From assembly GCA_039105265.1 (NCBI GenBank), contig JAPFFF010000013.1, positions 2,790,001 through 2,854,000 of the forward strand: a DNA stretch of 64,000 bases, read 5' to 3'. Source of the stretch: Tritrichomonas musculus. Lineage: Eukaryota > Parabasalia > Tritrichomonadida > Tritrichomonadidae. The notes under the pieces were generated by a model, which was not told the DNA's origin, did not search any database, and saw nothing but the letters and a program-made list of their open reading frames with translations. A program made the translations under genes and the position numbers. Shown here piece after piece: positions 19,259 to 28,899 of this stretch. Within the stretch, counting starts at the first letter, position 1; the number at the start of each line of letters is the position of its first letter.

Positions 19259-20977
19259 ATGAATGATTTTGAAAAACTACAAATCCAAAAAGATTGTGAT
19301 GAGTTCTTATCAAAAAACAACGAGAAGTTTGAAATTATTTCAACACTCCAAAAATATCTATTAAATATGAAAAATGAAAAATATCAAGAATGCATTCTTT
19401 TCATTCAAAATCATTTATCAACCTTTTTCAATGATCATGCGAGCGCAATATTCTTTTATTATAACATAATTCAATGTGCCCGATTTAATTTCAGGAATTT
19501 CGAATTAATTCTTGATATTTGTGTCCATTTCCAATCAGAAATGAAGAAAGTTAAAACAACAGAGAATGAATTGATCATGATAGGATTATTTTTCTCAAAC
19601 AGTATTTTTTATTTATTTTCGAAAAATTTCTTCTCAATAGAATCAATCATCAAAACCTCAAACTATTACACGCCACTTTTTATAATGTTTCTTCCGGAAA
19701 TCGAGGAGTATGATCCTGAATGCGCAAATTTGATTGAACAAAAAGTTATAAAAAATTTTGAAAACACAGATGTAAAAAATATTGTCTCATTTTACAAAGC
19801 AGTCAAATCTGATCCTGAAAAACATATTCAAAATCGAAAATTGAATTATCATCCATCAGTTCTTTACAAATCGATTAGAAATGATGATATTGGCACTTTT
19901 CAAGCAATCCTTTCACAAAACAATTATGATATTAATACAAAAATAGAGTTTTCTTTTTATGAAAGATTAAAGACGCATGATGATGACATCTCATTGATTC
20001 AAGCTGCAGCTGTCTACGGATCGTTATCTATTTTCAAATTTCTATGGATGCAAAAAGACATAATTTACGATGATAACCTTCTTAAATATGCTTATTGCGG
20101 AAGCAATCCTGACATCATTCACATATGCGAGAATAAATGCAATCCAAAATTCGTCTACATTGAGCCAATTGCCACTCAAAAGTTTTCTTATTTGGATTAT
20201 TACATTGAGAATTACAGTGACCAAATAATCGAATATGATGATGATGTGAAGAGCCTAATTGAAAATTTTGAATGCGATGAAAATGATAAATTTTATTCAA
20301 TTTTGGATTATGAAGGTTTGAACATGACTGTTTTGGCTTTCAATTATCAAGTACTGAAAGATTGCCTCCCAAAAATAGCCTTTATTTCAAAAAATGTTGA
20401 ATTGATTGATGATTATGACTACAAAAGAAAAAAGAGTCTATTGAAAAGCGCTATATACAATATGGATTTATTTAAATTCATTTTCTCGCAAAAAAGAAAA
20501 GATGTCGACATTGGTAATTGTGGATGTCTCTTTAAAGTCATTGATCATTGCTTATATTCACATATTAATGATGGTTTCAAGTTTTTGTTTTCTATCTTAA
20601 AGGAGAAAATAGACATTTATCACATTTTTTGGAGATCTTTGCTAAATAACCATGAGATTTTTGAATTTCTGATTGATTTGCAAATGGAGGAAAAAGAATC
20701 TGGTCAATTAGAAAATAGTGTTTATGGAATGTTAAAAGATAGCATCAATTTTGATGTTCTATTAGGTATCATTTCTATTTATGACGAAGATATTCTTGTA
20801 AAAATTATTCGTTTATATGATGATTTATTGGATGAAGATAATATACCAATTTTCATCAAGAATTTGAAATGCTCAATTTCTCATAAAATGTGTGAATCAT
20901 TGATAAGAAGACTTTCTACTTTTTTACCAAAAGATCAAATTAATTCCATGAACCATTTATTTAGTATTATTAGTTAG
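19259..20977 (+). CDS. DUF3447-family protein
   Basis: A 572-residue ORF from an ATG. The N-terminal 190 residues are helical. The family core is HPSVLYKSIRNDDIGTFQAI, ISLIQAAAVYGSLSIFKFL and LKYAYCGSNPDIIHICE. The rest is degenerate ankyrin-like helical pairs with no stop-bearing linkers. It is diverged from the two other intact members in the window (7117, 15132). No membrane or signal segment is seen. The function of this large trichomonad family is unknown; a protein-interaction role is inferred from the ankyrin-like repeats. Confidence 0.8.
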   Translation: MNDFEKLQIQKDCDEFLSKNNEKFEIISTLQKYLLNMKNEKYQECILFIQNHLSTFFNDHASAIFFYYNIIQCARFNFRNFELILDICVHFQSEMKKVKTTENELIMIGLFFSNSIFYLFSKNFFSIESIIKTSNYYTPLFIMFLPEIEEYDPECANLIEQKVIKNFENTDVKNIVSFYKAVKSDPEKHIQNRKLNYHPSVLYKSIRNDDIGTFQAILSQNNYDINTKIEFSFYERLKTHDDDISLIQAAAVYGSLSIFKFLWMQKDIIYDDNLLKYAYCGSNPDIIHICENKCNPKFVYIEPIATQKFSYLDYYIENYSDQIIEYDDDVKSLIENFECDENDKFYSILDYEGLNMTVLAFNYQVLKDCLPKIAFISKNVELIDDYDYKRKKSLLKSAIYNMDLFKFIFSQKRKDVDIGNCGCLFKVIDHCLYSHINDGFKFLFSILKEKIDIYHIFWRSLLNNHEIFEFLIDLQMEEKESGQLENSVYGMLKDSINFDVLLGIISIYDEDILVKIIRLYDDLLDEDNIPIFIKNLKCSISHKMCESLIRRLSTFLPKDQINSMNHLFSIIS

Positions 20978-21346
20978 ATACTGAAATATTCTTTATTTTT
21001 GGTGCTAAATATTTATTCAATAAAGATTACAATTTTCTTACTTTAATCTAAATTTGATTAAAATAATTTTTTTTTTAATAATAGATGATAAAATTGAACC
21101 AAACTATCAGTTGAATGATAAAACTTTTTCTGAATATAAACCATGTAAAAAGTCGTATCGTTTTTTTAAAAACAAAATTGTAGATCAAAACCATTTGGAT
21201 TTATAATTATAAAAAAACTCTTTAGTGCAAAGCTTTCAATTAAAAGAATTCTATTTTTGTCTACTTTAAAAAAAAAAAAACTGAAAAGATCAAGAATTAA
21301 TAAAATTTATTTTTATTAAAGGAAATTATTTTTGTTAACATGGAGA

Positions 21347-21919
21347 TTACCATCCAGGACGGCAGTATGGGCAAGGTGGATAGCCTGGTGGTCCATATGG
21401 TCCTGGTGGTGGAGGTGGATATCCTCTTGGTCCATAGCCTGGAGCTCCATATGGTCCTGGTGGTGGAGGATATCCTCCTGCTTGTGGGTAGTATCCTGCT
21501 TGACCATATCCTCCCATTGCGCCTGCAAATGGTGGTGTACCCATTGGTGCCATATGAAGAATTAAATGTAAAGAGCCTCCTCTTTTGTTACTTTTGCATG
21601 GTGTCATAGGATACCAGTTATCAATAACCTGTCCAAGTGGTAACATACCGAATTGAACAAATAAAGTTGACATATCATCATCTCCTCCTCTTAAACCACC
21701 ATCTTTATCTCTCATTCGAATTTCTAGAGCTCCTGCTTGTGGTGTTGGGACATTAAAATGAAATTCTTGGTTCCATACAGGATTATTATTATTACTTAAA
21801 AAACTTGTTCTTTGTTCCATACCATTTACTCTTAAAATGCAGTATGGATCTGATCTATCTGTGGCATCATAACTATCTAGATCTCTTGCTTCGACAACGC
21901 GAACGTGTAGTTGATACAT
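21347..21919 (-). CDS. C2-domain protein with proline/glycine-rich tail
   Basis: A 190-residue ORF. Residues 1-125 form a C2 domain: MYQLHVRVVEARDLDSYDAT, SDPYCILRV and NPVWNQEFHF. The calcium-loop acidic residues are kept (D18, D24, D71, D73, D80). The rest is a low-complexity tail of GYPPPPGPYG-type repeats ending CPYCRPGW. Such small C2/Pro-rich proteins typically bind membranes in a calcium-dependent way. The Pro-rich tail may bind partners or aid clustering (inference). A TCATT initiator-like motif lies 4-8 bp upstream of the ATG. The tail region is clearly higher in GC than its surroundings because of Pro/Gly codons. Confidence 0.9.
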   Translation of the reverse strand: MYQLHVRVVEARDLDSYDATDRSDPYCILRVNGMEQRTSFLSNNNNPVWNQEFHFNVPTPQAGALEIRMRDKDGGLRGGDDDMSTLFVQFGMLPLGQVIDNWYPMTPCKSNKRGGSLHLILHMAPMGTPPFAGAMGGYGQAGYYPQAGGYPPPPGPYGAPGYGPRGYPPPPPGPYGPPGYPPCPYCRPGW

Positions 21920-21922
21920 ATA

Positions 21923-21927
21923 AATGA
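21923..21927 (-). promoter_or_regulatory. Initiator-like motif TCATT
   Basis: On the minus strand TCATTTATATG places the Inr-like TCATT directly upstream of the C2 gene's ATG. Confidence 0.45.
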
Positions 21928-21929
21928 AA

Positions 21930-22514
21930 TCATTTTGATAAATTGATAATAGATAATCCCAGAAAAAGTTGAAATTGCTTTATCAATTTTTTTTATTATC
22001 TTCACAATAATCTGCTCCAATTCAATTTGTTTGAGAGAATAAAACTTTTTATCTTTAGAAAATTTGAAATAAAAATAAATGAATAGTTTATTTTTAAAAA
22101 AAATTGGCCTAGATAGTTTGACCTTTGAATTGCCTAAATAATAAATTTGATCGAAATCCTAAATTTTATCCTTTGAAAAATGTTATTTGCATTTTTATCA
22201 TTTACAATAGGAAAAAATTATATTATATGACATTTTATTATGATATAAACGGATATTTTGAAAATTTGCGATATCTTTGAAAAAAATAATTTTCAATGAT
22301 AGAAAATTTTAAAATTTTGAAAAAGTGAAAATAAATATGATACTAATTTTTTAATATATATCGGTCAAAGGTGAAAAAAAAAAAAAAAAAAAATATCAAT
22401 TGCAAAAATAAAAAATATGTTAATATAACAAAGTATTTAATAGTATATCTTTAATTTGTTATAATCATATAATAATAATTTAAGTTTGACAAAAATGCTA
22501 AATGATTAGTAAAC
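21930..22514. other. AT-rich intergenic
   Basis: No gene seen. A poly-A run lies near 22373-22392. Confidence 0.4.
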
Positions 22515-22930
22515 CCTGGGCTTTAAATGACTGGTCATTTTAAACCAAAATGACCAGTATAAACAAGTTTTTTCTGGGTCATATAACCACTGGTCATTTT
22601 AATTAAAAATGACCAGAGTTTAAAAAAGAACGATCAAACAAGGTCAAATAATTGCTTTTTTTTAGTTTGCGAATACGATTAAAAAGAAATGATTTGAGAA
22701 TCTTGGAAAAAGTAAAAAAAAAAAAAAAAAATGAAAAAAATCACAATTTCGAATGACCAGTATTAAAAATATTGATGACCACTATTCAAAAAGTTTATCA
22801 AATTGATAAGAACTCGTTATAAGTAATCATCCAAAATGACCAGTATTAACATAGATGCCACATTACTTTTAGTGAAAAAGTTTGATTGGCAAATAACGTA
22901 CAATCACACTCCGACCATTTAAAGCCCAGG
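22515..22930. mobile_element. MITE with CCTGGGCTTTAAATG ends
   Basis: Begins CCTGGGCTTTAAATG and ends CATTTAAAGCCCAGG, a perfect 15-bp inverted pair. The motif AATGACCAGT or its complement recurs about seven times inside (for example near 22529, 22549, 22588, 22606, 22753, 22838). Subterminal repeats like these are usual transposase-binding sites. No ORF and no clear target duplication. Confidence 0.75.
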
Positions 22931-23341
22931 AAAACCTATTAAAAAATAAAATATTTTTCTCAATATGTAAATAAATTAACATAGAGAGGTGCGAGAACTA
23001 GAATTTTTTTTAAAAAAAACAATCAAACTTATGTTAATATTTTAATATCATATAAAAAACAATCAAACTTATATAAGCATACGAAGACAAAAAATAAAAT
23101 TTATTCAGCAGTTTTGTACGTTGGAGGCCATTCTTTTTATTTATACCCAAGGTTTAGAAATTTTCAATGAATAAATGATCATGCTTAAGAAAAAGTGAAT
23201 AAAGAGATTTTGTTTATTCATGGCAGTATCTTGGTAAAATTAATTCTAAATCGTTTGCCTTGTGCAAATTTGTAAGTATAAACCAAATAATTAATACATA
23301 TTTCTTTTTTGGTCGTAATAATCAGACTTATTATATTTTTA

Positions 23342-23812
23342 GACTTGTTATTCTCCGATTCTCGAGATCGATAATTGACTTTTTGATATCGATACATAAA
23401 TATGCACAGATTCTCGAGATCGATTTCAGAGATCGAGAATTTTTTTTCTCAGCTTTTGATATCAGAATTTTCAATTAAACTTTTTGATAAATATATGATC
23501 GTATTTTAATCACAAATATTTCATAAAAAAAGAATGTATTTTTTGATTTTAATCTTTAAATAAACATCAATGCATTATATTATTTATTTTTAAATATTTT
23601 AAAATCAAAAATACCAATTATAAAAAAAGATAAATATGTTTGAGATCTCGAGATCTCGGTAATTGATATCAAGTTTACAATTATTTTCATATCACATTTC
23701 ATATCTGATATCTTGATAATCGATAATCTCGATATCTGATTTTTAAACTGATAATCGAGTATCAGATGAAAAAAAGTGACGTTTTTGATATCGATAGTCA
23801 AAATAACAAGTC
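23342..23812 (-). mobile_element. 471-bp MITE, GACTTGTTATT family
   Basis: The terminal inverted repeat GACTTGTTATT/AATAACAAGTC is flanked on both sides by TA (23340-23341, 23813-23814). This is the signature of Tc1/mariner-type insertion. The interior is rich in ATCGAT and CTCGAGATCTCGAGATCTCG-like palindromes. It is a near-identical inverted copy of 46574-47048. Confidence 0.85.
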
Positions 23813-24108
23813 TACATATTTTAATAATAATAAATATTTCTCTGGTTTATTTTTAATTTAAAGAAGTAAAATTTCAAGTTAAGCATATAATCATACAATA
23901 GAATTTATTATTGGCATATAAAAAAAAAATTTCTTTTAATATTTTAATAATATCAATTCATGACAAAAAAATTAACAAAAAAAAGAGTCTGAAGCAATCA
24001 GATTTATTATCATCTTAAAAGTAATAAACTAGCTTACCGATTAATAAGTTTATATGATTAAACAATGTGTGTTTTTAAGGACAATTAAATAGGTTAACAA
24101 AAAATACG

Positions 24109-24729
24109 TTATATTATATATATAAAAAAGTAGCAACAATCTTTTTTATTATTTTCATTTTCTTTGTTTAGAATGGACTTATCTATTCCATTATTGCCAT
24201 TTGTTTTTAAACATTCTGATCCTATAAGTTCAATTAATTCTTTAATATTAATATTGTCCTTTGCACTTGTTTTGATGAAAGCCATGTTTAAAGACTTTGC
24301 TTTCTCTTTTCCCTCAGAATCTGTCACTTGGTTGGGATATAATCCCTCAAGATCTGATTTATTTGCAACAAGCACATAACATACTTTATCTTTATCGATA
24401 TGGTTCAAAACAAAATCATGCCATTCTTCAATAGATTCATATGTATTTTTTTCATTCAATGAGTATACAAAAATGATAGCATTTGATCCTCGAATAAAAA
24501 AAGGAGTTGTATTGCGATAACTAGTTTGCCCAGGCGTATCCCAAACATTAAGATTGACCTCTTGGGAATCAATATTCACAGTAATTGTTTCACCTGTAGG
24601 GCTAATTGTTGGTTTATTAGCTCCAAAATATTCACTTGATGTAGCTCTTTGTATAATACTTGTTTTTCCAACATTTGGATCACCAACAAATACAACTTTA
24701 AACGACAAAGGCTGAGGTTCTTCAGACAT
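24109..24729 (-). CDS. Rab-family small GTPase
   Basis: 206 residues with all G boxes: GDPNVGKT (16-23), a switch I Thr in PTISPTGE, WDTPGQ (63-68), NKSD (123-126) and TSAK (154-157). In the G3 box Pro replaces the usual Ala (DTAGQ) and Thr follows Gln instead of Glu. Rabs direct vesicle traffic and are anchored by prenylated C-terminal Cys. Here CC (198-199) is followed by seven hydrophobic residues, YFFIYII, so the double Cys is not terminal. That is unusual for Rab geranylgeranylation. No close TCAYW motif before the ATG. Confidence 0.93.
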   Translation of the reverse strand: MSEEPQPLSFKVVFVGDPNVGKTSIIQRATSSEYFGANKPTISPTGETITVNIDSQEVNLNVWDTPGQTSYRNTTPFFIRGSNAIIFVYSLNEKNTYESIEEWHDFVLNHIDKDKVCYVLVANKSDLEGLYPNQVTDSEGKEKAKSLNMAFIKTSAKDNINIKELIELIGSECLKTNGNNGIDKSILNKENENNKKDCCYFFIYII

Positions 24730-25602
24730 TTGAAAATTTTTGGAAAAGTTATAAATTGGTCAACTAATTGAATACTCATAAAATCGAATATAATTTTGTT
24801 TTATTTTTAAATTATCTTTGTCTATATTGAAATTTTAAGCTGCAAACATATTTAATTATGATAACAAAATATAATATTAAAATAAAATTATTTTATACTT
24901 AATAATTGCCGAGTTTTATTTATAAAGTAAAATTGACCTTCCTCTAAAAAAAATATACCATTTTACACCATAAAATATTAAAGCCTATATAAATTTGCTT
25001 TTAGATTTCAAATTCATATATATTATTGGCCTCATAGCAATTGCAAAATATAAAAAAAATCATTATATCTATCATTGGCCTCATATTATCTTTTAATATT
25101 TACATAATCAATGGAATAATTTGAAACACATATTTATTTTTTTTTTGAATTGATAGTTTACAAAGTTAAGGTTAAATAGTCTTTAAAGACTATTGTCTAT
25201 GGATATATTACTGAAATTTTTGTAAAATGTATAAGATTCTTAATGTATATCATTGAATGCCAAACAATCTTGGCTGAAGTTATATTTTGACATTAAATAA
25301 TGCCAACTATTAATCTAAATATTTGCATGCAATCAAGTTTTTTCATTAAATCAAAATGAAAATGAGATTTTCCATGTTTTGAAAAAAATTCCAAGTTTAT
25401 ATTTTTCAGCAATAGAATACAATATCTTTGTTTTTTTTTTTTTTTTTTTTTCAGAGTTCATACATCTGGATAAAAGTAAAAAGAATTTTTAATTCAAAAA
25501 ATTTTTGGATATATTCAAAATTTTTTTTTCATTTGAAACAATAATTTTTATTCAAAATAAAAAATTTTCATAAAAATTTTTTAAATTTTTAGAATTTTGA
25601 CT
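24730..25602. other. Divergent intergenic region
   Basis: AT-rich. Contains a poly-T run (about 25431-25452) and two copies of ATTGGCCTCATA (about 25025 and 25075). It should hold the promoters of the Rab and phosphatase genes. Confidence 0.5.
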
Positions 25603-25607
25603 TCATT
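25603..25607 (+). promoter_or_regulatory. Initiator-like motif TCATT
   Basis: CTTCATTTTTGATTAATG: an Inr-like TCATT 9 bp upstream of the phosphatase ATG. Confidence 0.5.
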
Positions 25608-25615
25608 TTTGATTA

Positions 25616-26689
25616 ATGGCCTTTGAATTAACTGATAAAAACATAATTAGCAATGTTATTTCTGATATTTATTCCAAATTTAACAAAAATCGAGGGAAAA
25701 CTCCTCAAGTATTATTCGATATTAAAGATGGTATAAGAATTATTGAAAAAGTTATTCCTATTCTTCAAAAACAACCTTCAGTTTTGAATTTTAATATAGA
25801 AGATGAAAATAAAATACATGTTATTGGCGATATTCACGGGAATCTGGAATCATTGATAGCTATATTCCGACAATTTGGAAGCCCAGAAACAGCCAAATAC
25901 TTATTCTTAGGTGACTATGTTGATCGAGGTAGAAACAGCTCCGAAGTTATGATTATTTTATATGCATATAAAATATTATATCCCAATAACATATTTTTAA
26001 TGCGAGGAAATCACGAATTTGTAAATATGACAGACCATTATGGTTTCAAAGAAGAATGCTACAAAAGGATAACAATAATCATCAAAGGCAAAATTAAATC
26101 AGCGGGTCCATTTTTCTACTCACAAATTGTCAAAACCTTCGAATACCTGTCAATCCTCGCAATTATCAATGGTGAAACATTATGTGTACACGGAGGTATC
26201 AGTGCCCTAATCAAAAATCGAGATGAATTAATGAAGATCAAAAAAGTCGGATCAGATTTCACAATGGAAAGCAGTGCCCAAGCAGAGTTACTTTGGAATG
26301 ATCCAAACAATGATATTTCCTCCTATGAAGCAAGCCCAAGAGGCATCGGTTGCACATTTGGTGAATATGCATTAGAAACATTCTTGAAAAATATGCAATT
26401 AAAAAGAGTTATCCGTGCACACCAAAACGAATTTAACGGTTTTAATTGGCCTTTTGGTGAAAATGGTGGTATTTTGACTGTTTTCAGCTCCGTTGACTAT
26501 TGCGGAACTTTTAATGAAGGAGCTGTTGCGGTTGTATCAGGGAATGGTGAAATAGAAACGCAGCATATCATAATCAAAAAGCTTGTTTTCCCTCCACCAG
26601 AAATCGTAAAGAACAATTTTGTTTTCTTGGATGACATAAGATCCCCAAGTTTGAACATCGACAATATTCCAAGATTAGTTGAATACTAA
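25616..26689 (+). CDS. PPP-family serine/threonine phosphatase (PP1/PP2A-like)
   Basis: 357 residues. The metal-binding and catalytic signatures are complete: GDIHG (71-75), GDYVDRG (99-105), GNHE (131-134), VHGG (191-194), LLWNDP (225-230) and RAHQ (267-270). The usual GDIHGQ reads GDIHGN. The SAPNYCG loop near the active site reads SSVDYCG, so Ala-Pro-Asn is replaced while Tyr and Cys stay. The domain is of usual size with a short C-terminal tail. It should be an active two-metal phosphatase dephosphorylating pSer/pThr. Subfamily is uncertain, with PP1-like spacing most likely. The stop overlaps TAAA. Confidence 0.95.
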   Translation: MAFELTDKNIISNVISDIYSKFNKNRGKTPQVLFDIKDGIRIIEKVIPILQKQPSVLNFNIEDENKIHVIGDIHGNLESLIAIFRQFGSPETAKYLFLGDYVDRGRNSSEVMIILYAYKILYPNNIFLMRGNHEFVNMTDHYGFKEECYKRITIIIKGKIKSAGPFFYSQIVKTFEYLSILAIINGETLCVHGGISALIKNRDELMKIKKVGSDFTMESSAQAELLWNDPNNDISSYEASPRGIGCTFGEYALETFLKNMQLKRVIRAHQNEFNGFNWPFGENGGILTVFSSVDYCGTFNEGAVAVVSGNGEIETQHIIIKKLVFPPPEIVKNNFVFLDDIRSPSLNIDNIPRLVEY

Positions 26690-27024
26690 ACCAAAAGTTA
26701 CCAATTTTAGTGATAAATAAATTTGTTATTATTTGACTTTTTTATTTCTTTTTATCTGAAAAAGTGAATAATCAGCATTAAAAATTTAAATGTTCTAAAA
26801 CTTTGGTTTTAGCCTAAATTCTGAACCGAGCCTATTTCTAAATTATATTTTTGGCATTATTCACTCATTTATCTGGGATTGATTGAACCAAAAGAAAGAA
26901 ATATTTGATGCTTTTTAAAAGAATTATTTAGGAATAATTCACAATTTATTGTTATGTCAATAAATTTAAAACAATTGCTTCTTGATTTCATTTTGAAATT
27001 ATTCTCATCAAAAATCCAAAAAAT
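26690..27024. other. Intergenic
   Basis: AT-rich spacer between the phosphatase and tRNA-Lys; nothing recognised. Confidence 0.4.
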
Positions 27025-27097
27025 GCTCCCGACGGGAATCTAACCCGCGACACTCGGATTAAAAGTCCGATGCTCTAGCCGACTGAGCTACGAAAGC
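27025..27097 (-). tRNA. tRNA-Lys (TTT)
   Basis: On the minus strand a full cloverleaf. The acceptor GCTTTCG pairs with CGGGAGC (two G-U pairs). The D arm is AGCTC...GAGC. The anticodon arm CGGACTTTTAATCCG shows TTT. The T arm is GCGGG/CCCGT. 73 nt, no intron. Confidence 0.93.
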
Positions 27098-27339
27098 TTC
27101 ATATCTTTTCATGTAATATTATAGTAATAATTATTTATATTTTTTTAAAAAAAAAATATATTTAAAATTCTTTTTAATATTATGATCTTTAAGTGTATTA
27201 GATTTATACCTTAATATTCTCTCCTTTGATATTGATACAAATATTTTAATTCATTTTTTAACGCTTTTCAACAATTCTTATTATTCATTATTTGAAAAAA
27301 AAAAAAACAAATATATATTATGTTGACAAATAAAAGAAA

Positions 27340-27410
27340 GAGGGATTAGTCTAGTGGTAAGGCACTTGCTCAGGGAGTAAGGATTCCCAGGTTCGATTCC
27401 TGGATCTCTC
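27340..27410 (+). tRNA. tRNA-Pro (AGG), with C at position 33
   Basis: 71 nt. The acceptor GAGGGAT pairs with ATCTCTC, and the D arm GTCT with AGGC. The anticodon stem CTTGC/GTAAG carries loop TCAGGGA, which puts AGG at 34-36. The T arm is CCAGG-TTCGATT-CCTGG. Position 33 is C where U is almost universal. Confidence 0.8.
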
Positions 27411-27599
27411 ATTTTTTGTTCTAATAAAAATTTTATTCGAGACTTTGTTTCTTGAAGAGATAATTTCCTCTCATTTAGTTTTATTTCATATTGCATATGA
27501 CCTAACAATAGAGATAATCTTTTTTTGTTGAATGCTGAATGAGTGGATAACGCAATTTTTTTTTATCATATCGTATATCATATAGTATATATTTATAGA

Positions 27600-27996
27600 T
27601 GCCTGAAAAAGTTGCCGACGACAGGAAAAAGTTGCCAACGGTGGCCTTAAAAGCATTTTTTCAGCATTTAAACAATACGATATAAAAAAGAAATCATTGT
27701 TTCATTATTTGTTGCATTTTAAATTATAAAAAAATGTTTATGTTTCATTTTTTTAAACAAATTTTGTTAAATTTTTTAAAAATTTTTATGTTAACTTTTT
27801 CTTAGCATTTCAATTGAGAATTGAATATAAGATATATATATATATCTTCATATTTTTTTAATTATTACTTTTTATTACATATTAATAATATTTAATATAA
27901 TTTAAATATAATTAATTATAACTTTCATTTAAATATATCCTTAAAAAGGTCATCGTTGGCAACTATTTCCCGCCGTTGGCAACTTTTTCCCGCCAC
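27600..27996. mobile_element. MITE with GAAAAAGTTGCC ends
   Basis: The left end carries two tandem GGAAAAAGTTGCCAACG-like words. The right end carries the same pair in reverse complement (CGTTGGCAACTTTTTC). The inverted repeats are about 47 bp with several mismatches. The interior is AT-rich and non-coding. Confidence 0.75.
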
Positions 27997-28318
27997 TTTA
28001 TTTCTTATTTTGATTTTTTTAATTTTTTTTTTGTTTATTTTGATTTTTTTTCGGTCAAAAAGTTTCCTCAATTTGATAGAGTGAAAAATAATCATGAACT
28101 TTTTCTTGGCAAAAAAAAAAAAAACATAACTTTTTCTTAAAGATAAAAAATAAAATAACTTTTTGATGCATGATGTTTATGACAAGAGAAACCAAATTGA
28201 CCCTCAATTATTTTTCTATTTATTTTAATCGTTTGTTTTTATAGAATACTTGCTTAAAATAGAACAACGTTCTTGAAAGAAAAATATATTATTACGCCAT
28301 TATCATCTAAACCATAGA

Positions 28319-28600
28319 CACTTTTTGAGCAAAGCTCAAAAAGTGGCGTTTCTTGCAATTTCCTCTAATCAGATATTCAAATATCAAAACCAGCTATAAC
28401 CAAGTTATTACATATCCAAAATGAATCTTATGCTTGGATACTTTTTGAGCGAAGCTCAAAAAGTGGCCTTTTATTATTTTCAAATTAGATTTCTTTTCAA
28501 AACTTAAACAAATCAACTTTCATGAAGAAAATAAAAGAAATATTGTACCTAATAGATCCCAAGAATGACAACTTTTTGAGCAAAGCTCAAAAAGTTGTCA
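28319..28600. repeat. Three copies of a GNA-loop hairpin
   Basis: The core CTTTTTGAGC-AAA-GCTC recurs at 28319-28345 (12-bp stem), 28440-28464 (11-bp stem, loop GAA) and 28566-28600 (16-bp perfect stem). Copies are 121-126 bp apart. Outer stem pairs differ between copies but stay paired. The sequence between them is not obviously repeated. Confidence 0.85.
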
Positions 28601-28899
28601 TTAAATGATATTATTTATTAATTGAATTTCAAAACAAAAAACATTTATGTATGTTCAAAAATTATTGTTTATTAAATGATTTATGATTATATCGCGCGTT
28701 AGTTTTCTTGTTTTTTTTTTTAGATCTAATAATATTGTCACATTTAGTTAATCAAAATAGGTGTATATAATTTTTTTAGTAGTAAAAACATATTTTATAA
28801 AATATTTTAATAAAATAAAAATATGATTATCCATTGTTTACAAGATATGACTAATATATATTAAAACGGATTTTAAAAATTTTAAAATTTTAGTATAAA

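Noticed and set aside
23580-23801. Pair of similar ORFs in the two MITE copies (also 46585-46806)
   Set aside because: They are conserved only because the MITE copies are nearly identical; no start context or protein motif.
28319-28600. CRISPR-like array from three spaced palindromes
   Set aside because: Only three units, the stems vary in length, the spacing is about 120 bp and the genome is eukaryotic.
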